From Streptosporangium brasiliense (lineage in GTDB: Bacteria > Actinomycetota > Actinomycetes > Streptosporangiales > Streptosporangiaceae): a stretch of 64,000 nucleotides of DNA. The stretch is taken from positions 4,092,001-4,156,000 of the forward strand of contig NZ_JAUSRB010000002.1 in NCBI RefSeq assembly GCF_030811595.1, in the 5' to 3' direction. Positions within the stretch are counted from its first letter, which is position 1, and every line of letters starts with the position of its first letter. The notes under the pieces were generated by a model. The model worked only from the letters and a program-made list of their open reading frames with translations. It was not told the DNA's origin and searched no databases. The translations under genes and the position numbers were made by a program. Positions 61,863-64,000 of this stretch are shown one piece after another.

Positions 61863-63026
61863 TCAGTGGCCGGCCGGTTCCAGAACGTGACCGCGGGGGG
61901 CTGAGCGCCGCTCCAGCACGATCACCATGGCCACCAGCGCGACCAGCGCGGTGAGCTGTGCGAGGGCCGACCAGAGCCCGAGGGCGACCGTCACCAGCGA
62001 GATCAGGGCGCCGCCGTTCCGCAGCCGGTTGCCTGTGATGCCCAGGACCCGGCGGAACCAGGCGTTGCCCGCCAGGAACAGCGCGACGCCCACGGCCAGG
62101 GTGACGGCGGCGGAGGGCTTCAGCGGATCGACCGGGTGGCCGATCAGCTTCTTGACCCCGGCGGCGACCGCGACGACGCCCAGCAGAATCGGGATGTGGG
62201 CGTAGAAGTAGGCGCCGAGGATCAGCCGGGTGCGCCGGACCGGCTCGGCCCCGGCCAGAGCGTGCTCGGCGCGCGGCTCGTCGTCCCCGCCGAAGTAGAT
62301 CCACCACAGGCAGGCCGTCAGCGCGAGGCCGAGTGTCGCCGCCAGGCCGAGGGTGAAGCCGATGTGCAGCCCCTTGGCGCCGATGCCGATCGCCACGATC
62401 GACTCGCCGAGCACCACGATCACCAGCAGGCCGTGGCGCTCGACGATGTGAGCGGCCTTGAGGGCGAAGCCCTTCTGCCCGATGAAGTAGGGGCTGCCCC
62501 ACAGCAGCAGCACCGCGGCACCCCAGAGCAGATAGTTGTACGGCGCGCCGACGAAGCTCGCCACGCCGATCAGCGCGACCCCGCAGAGGTTGAACGGGAT
62601 CACCCTGGCGAAGGCCGAGGTGGCCTGGAGGTACAGCCCGGCGTGGACGGTGATCAGCAGCAGGTAGCCGATCGCGAACGCCACGCCGTCACCGTCGAAC
62701 ACCGACGGGATCGACAGCGCGACGATCATGAAACCGGCCATGCCCAGCAGGGTCAGCACCCGGCGGGCGGGCCGTACCGGGGGGACGACGTTGGTCAGCC
62801 AGGCGTAGCCCGCGTACATCCACCAGATGACGCCGAACACCAGCAGCACGCGCAGCGCGCCCTCGAGGGGCCGGCCGTCCTGCAGTCCGTCCGCCAGAAG
62901 GCTGGTGAGCTGGGTGACGGTGAAGACGAAGACCAGGTCGAAGAAGAGTTCAAGTGTGGAGACGCGGAGCTCACCCTCCGCGGGGGCGGGTTCGACCCGC
63001 TCGGTGAACCAGCCGGGCAGACGCAT
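61863..63026 (-). CDS. LtrA-family (low temperature requirement A) membrane protein
   Basis: 387 residues from ATG at 63026. About ten hydrophobic helices; the family signature is the N-terminal STLELFFDLVFVFTVTQLT near 25-43, and ERHGLLVIVVLGESIVAIG near 200-218. Function unknown; named for a Listeria locus linked to growth at low temperature. Monocistronic. Upstream ATGs in the same frame are in non-conserved sequence. Confidence 0.9.
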   Translation of the reverse strand: MRLPGWFTERVEPAPAEGELRVSTLELFFDLVFVFTVTQLTSLLADGLQDGRPLEGALRVLLVFGVIWWMYAGYAWLTNVVPPVRPARRVLTLLGMAGFMIVALSIPSVFDGDGVAFAIGYLLLITVHAGLYLQATSAFARVIPFNLCGVALIGVASFVGAPYNYLLWGAAVLLLWGSPYFIGQKGFALKAAHIVERHGLLVIVVLGESIVAIGIGAKGLHIGFTLGLAATLGLALTACLWWIYFGGDDEPRAEHALAGAEPVRRTRLILGAYFYAHIPILLGVVAVAAGVKKLIGHPVDPLKPSAAVTLAVGVALFLAGNAWFRRVLGITGNRLRNGGALISLVTVALGLWSALAQLTALVALVAMVIVLERRSAPRGHVLEPAGH

Positions 63027-63196
63027 GCGCCCATTGTGGGGAATCAGCCGACCGTTATGTGTGTATACGGAGTTAATTATGCGGACAGCGTGATCATGTT
63101 CTCCGGTGGATCCGCCGAGCCCGGCCCGGAGCCGTGGCGAGACTGTCACCGGCGCCGAGGCAGCCCCCCCGCCCTGATGGGGCGGTTCCCCCTCTC

Positions 63197-63286
63197 CGGA
63201 CCTGCGTCCGCCTCCCGATCCGCGTCCGCCTCCGGACCTGCATCCTTCCCCGGATCCGCTTCCGTCCCCGGACCCGCGTCCCCCTC
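63197..63286. repeat. Five tandem 18-bp repeats
   Basis: Units start at 63197, 63215, 63233, 63251 and 63269; all share the pattern CGGAYCYGCRTCC with pyrimidine-rich ends. The last unit overlaps the stop codon of the DoxX-like gene. A read-through of the minus-strand frame would add a Gly-rich hexapeptide repeat. Confidence 0.8.
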
Positions 63287-64000
63287 AGGCGCCGTCGCCG
63301 TCCCGGGCGGGACCGTCCTTCTGCCCGGCCACCAGGGTGTCGGCGCCCTGGCCGGGGTGGGAGGCGGGCTCCGGCTCGCTCGCCGTGCTGCGGCGGCGCG
63401 CCCGGGGCGGGACGGCGGGGGACTCCGGGCCGTCCCCGCCGGGCTCGGCGCCGTCCGCCGGGGTGGTCCGGGCCGGCTTCCCGACCCTGCCTGCCCGCGC
63501 CGGCCGCTCCGCCCGGACCGCCGTCTCCGCCGGGGCGGACGGGGCGGGCGGGGAGGGCTGGGCGGGCCTGAGGGCCTCCGGCTCGCGCAGTGCGGCGATG
63601 ACGTCGTCGGCCTCGGCCTCGGCGGCGAAGTCCTCGGCGGCCTCGGCCTCGCGCCGCTTGATCACCACCATGTGGTCGACCGACAGGCGGCCCGCGCCGC
63701 CGACCGCCAGGAGGATGGAGGCCGCGCCGAGCGCCACGACCAGGTTGACGTCGCCGCCGGTCAGCGGCAGGCCCTGATCGCCGCTGGCCAGGACGAACAC
63801 GGCGACGGCCTCGGCGAACAGCAGCAGCCCGCAGGCCGGTACGGCGAGCCCGGCCACGAGCAGGGCTCCGCCGATGAGCTCCATGAGCATCGTGGTGGCG
63901 GCCCAGACGCCGGGGGCGGGGGCGCCCAGGGTGGCGAACTGGTCACCGGTGGCGGTCAGCCCCGCTTCCAGCTTGTGCCACCCGTTGGCGAAGAAGATCC
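63285..64000 (-). CDS. DoxX-family membrane protein (5' end cut by window)
   Basis: At least 238 residues; the start lies outside the window. Visible part: IFFANGWHKLEAGL, three hydrophobic helices (MLMELIGGALLVAGLAVPACGLLLFAEAVAVFVLA in part, and NLVVALGAASILLAVGGAG), then a long Ala/Pro/Arg/Glu-rich cytoplasmic tail of about 125 residues. The WHK-type motif near the second helix and the GGALLVAGL helix fit DoxX/SURF4 proteins. Role unknown; relatives work with redox or thiosulfate systems. The charged tail is longer than usual. Confidence 0.8.
   Translation of the reverse strand, partial: IFFANGWHKLEAGLTATGDQFATLGAPAPGVWAATTMLMELIGGALLVAGLAVPACGLLLFAEAVAVFVLASGDQGLPLTGGDVNLVVALGAASILLAVGGAGRLSVDHMVVIKRREAEAAEDFAAEAEADDVIAALREPEALRPAQPSPPAPSAPAETAVRAERPARAGRVGKPARTTPADGAEPGGDGPESPAVPPRARRRSTASEPEPASHPGQGADTLVAGQKDGPARDGDGA

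Overview
The window is about 72% GC with the gene-dense, short-intergenic layout and GTG starts of an actinomycete. GuaB1, class II NrdJ behind NrdR, the lexA/LysM/nrdR neighbourhood, several Ser/Thr kinases, and a gene pair for 10-methyl-branched (tuberculostearic-type) fatty acids point to a filamentous actinobacterium, most plausibly Streptosporangiaceae or a relative. That placement is inference: there is no rRNA here. No tRNA, rRNA, insertion sequence, prophage or CRISPR array was recognised.

Layout. 1-4.5 kb: 3' part of guaB1, an effector-binding protein, and a four-gene minus-strand ABC transporter operon with an XRE regulator. 4.5-11.2 kb: CaiB-type CoA transferase, transmembrane Ser/Thr kinase, 2-hydroxyacid dehydrogenase, and the tmsA/tmsB-like pair. 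11.3-15 kb: a translationally coupled P-loop NTPase and membrane-anchored periplasmic-binding-fold protein, with no transporter. 15.1-22.5 kb: a lipid or isoprenoid oxidation island (acyl-CoA ligase, GMC oxidoreductase, three tandem P450s) with palindromic operators. 22.5-31 kb: a repeat-rich membrane protein, leuS with a leader-peptide attenuator, a TetR regulator, and an Otr(A)-type ribosomal protection protein with an odd low-complexity insert. 31-34 kb: secreted GH18 chitinase and a neighbouring HTH regulator that share a decamer palindrome. 34.6-39.8 kb: lexA, LysM protein and nrdR-nrdJ, with LexA and NrdR boxes. 39.8-40.7 kb: two gene remnants joined head to head.

40.6-52.2 kb is an accessory, regulator-rich stretch: MarR/cupin, rhodanese/GlxA, a PLP decarboxylase, three TetR genes, a DinB-like protein, an SDR-hydrolase fusion under twin TetR operators, a flavin-binding oxidase-like protein, two small ORFs, and an ECF41 sigma factor with its carboxymuconolactone-decarboxylase partner. 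The sigma gene carries the ECF41 promoter signature exactly where a leaderless start is expected. 52.2-58.3 kb: a WD40 receptor kinase, its truncated tandem paralogue, an orphan HATPase and a small zinc-ribbon protein. 58.4-64 kb: a secreted collagen-like protein, a divergent reductase/HxlR pair, an LtrA-family membrane protein and the 3' part of a DoxX-family gene.

Most pathway assignments are family-level. The strongest direct sequence observations are the regulatory sites: ECF41 promoter, leuS attenuator, paired NrdR boxes, LexA box, twin TetR boxes. The lesions in the remnants at 40.1-40.5 kb are equally direct. The least explained parts are the NTPase/binding-protein pair, the kinase cluster, and the small TTA-containing ORF at 50.3 kb.
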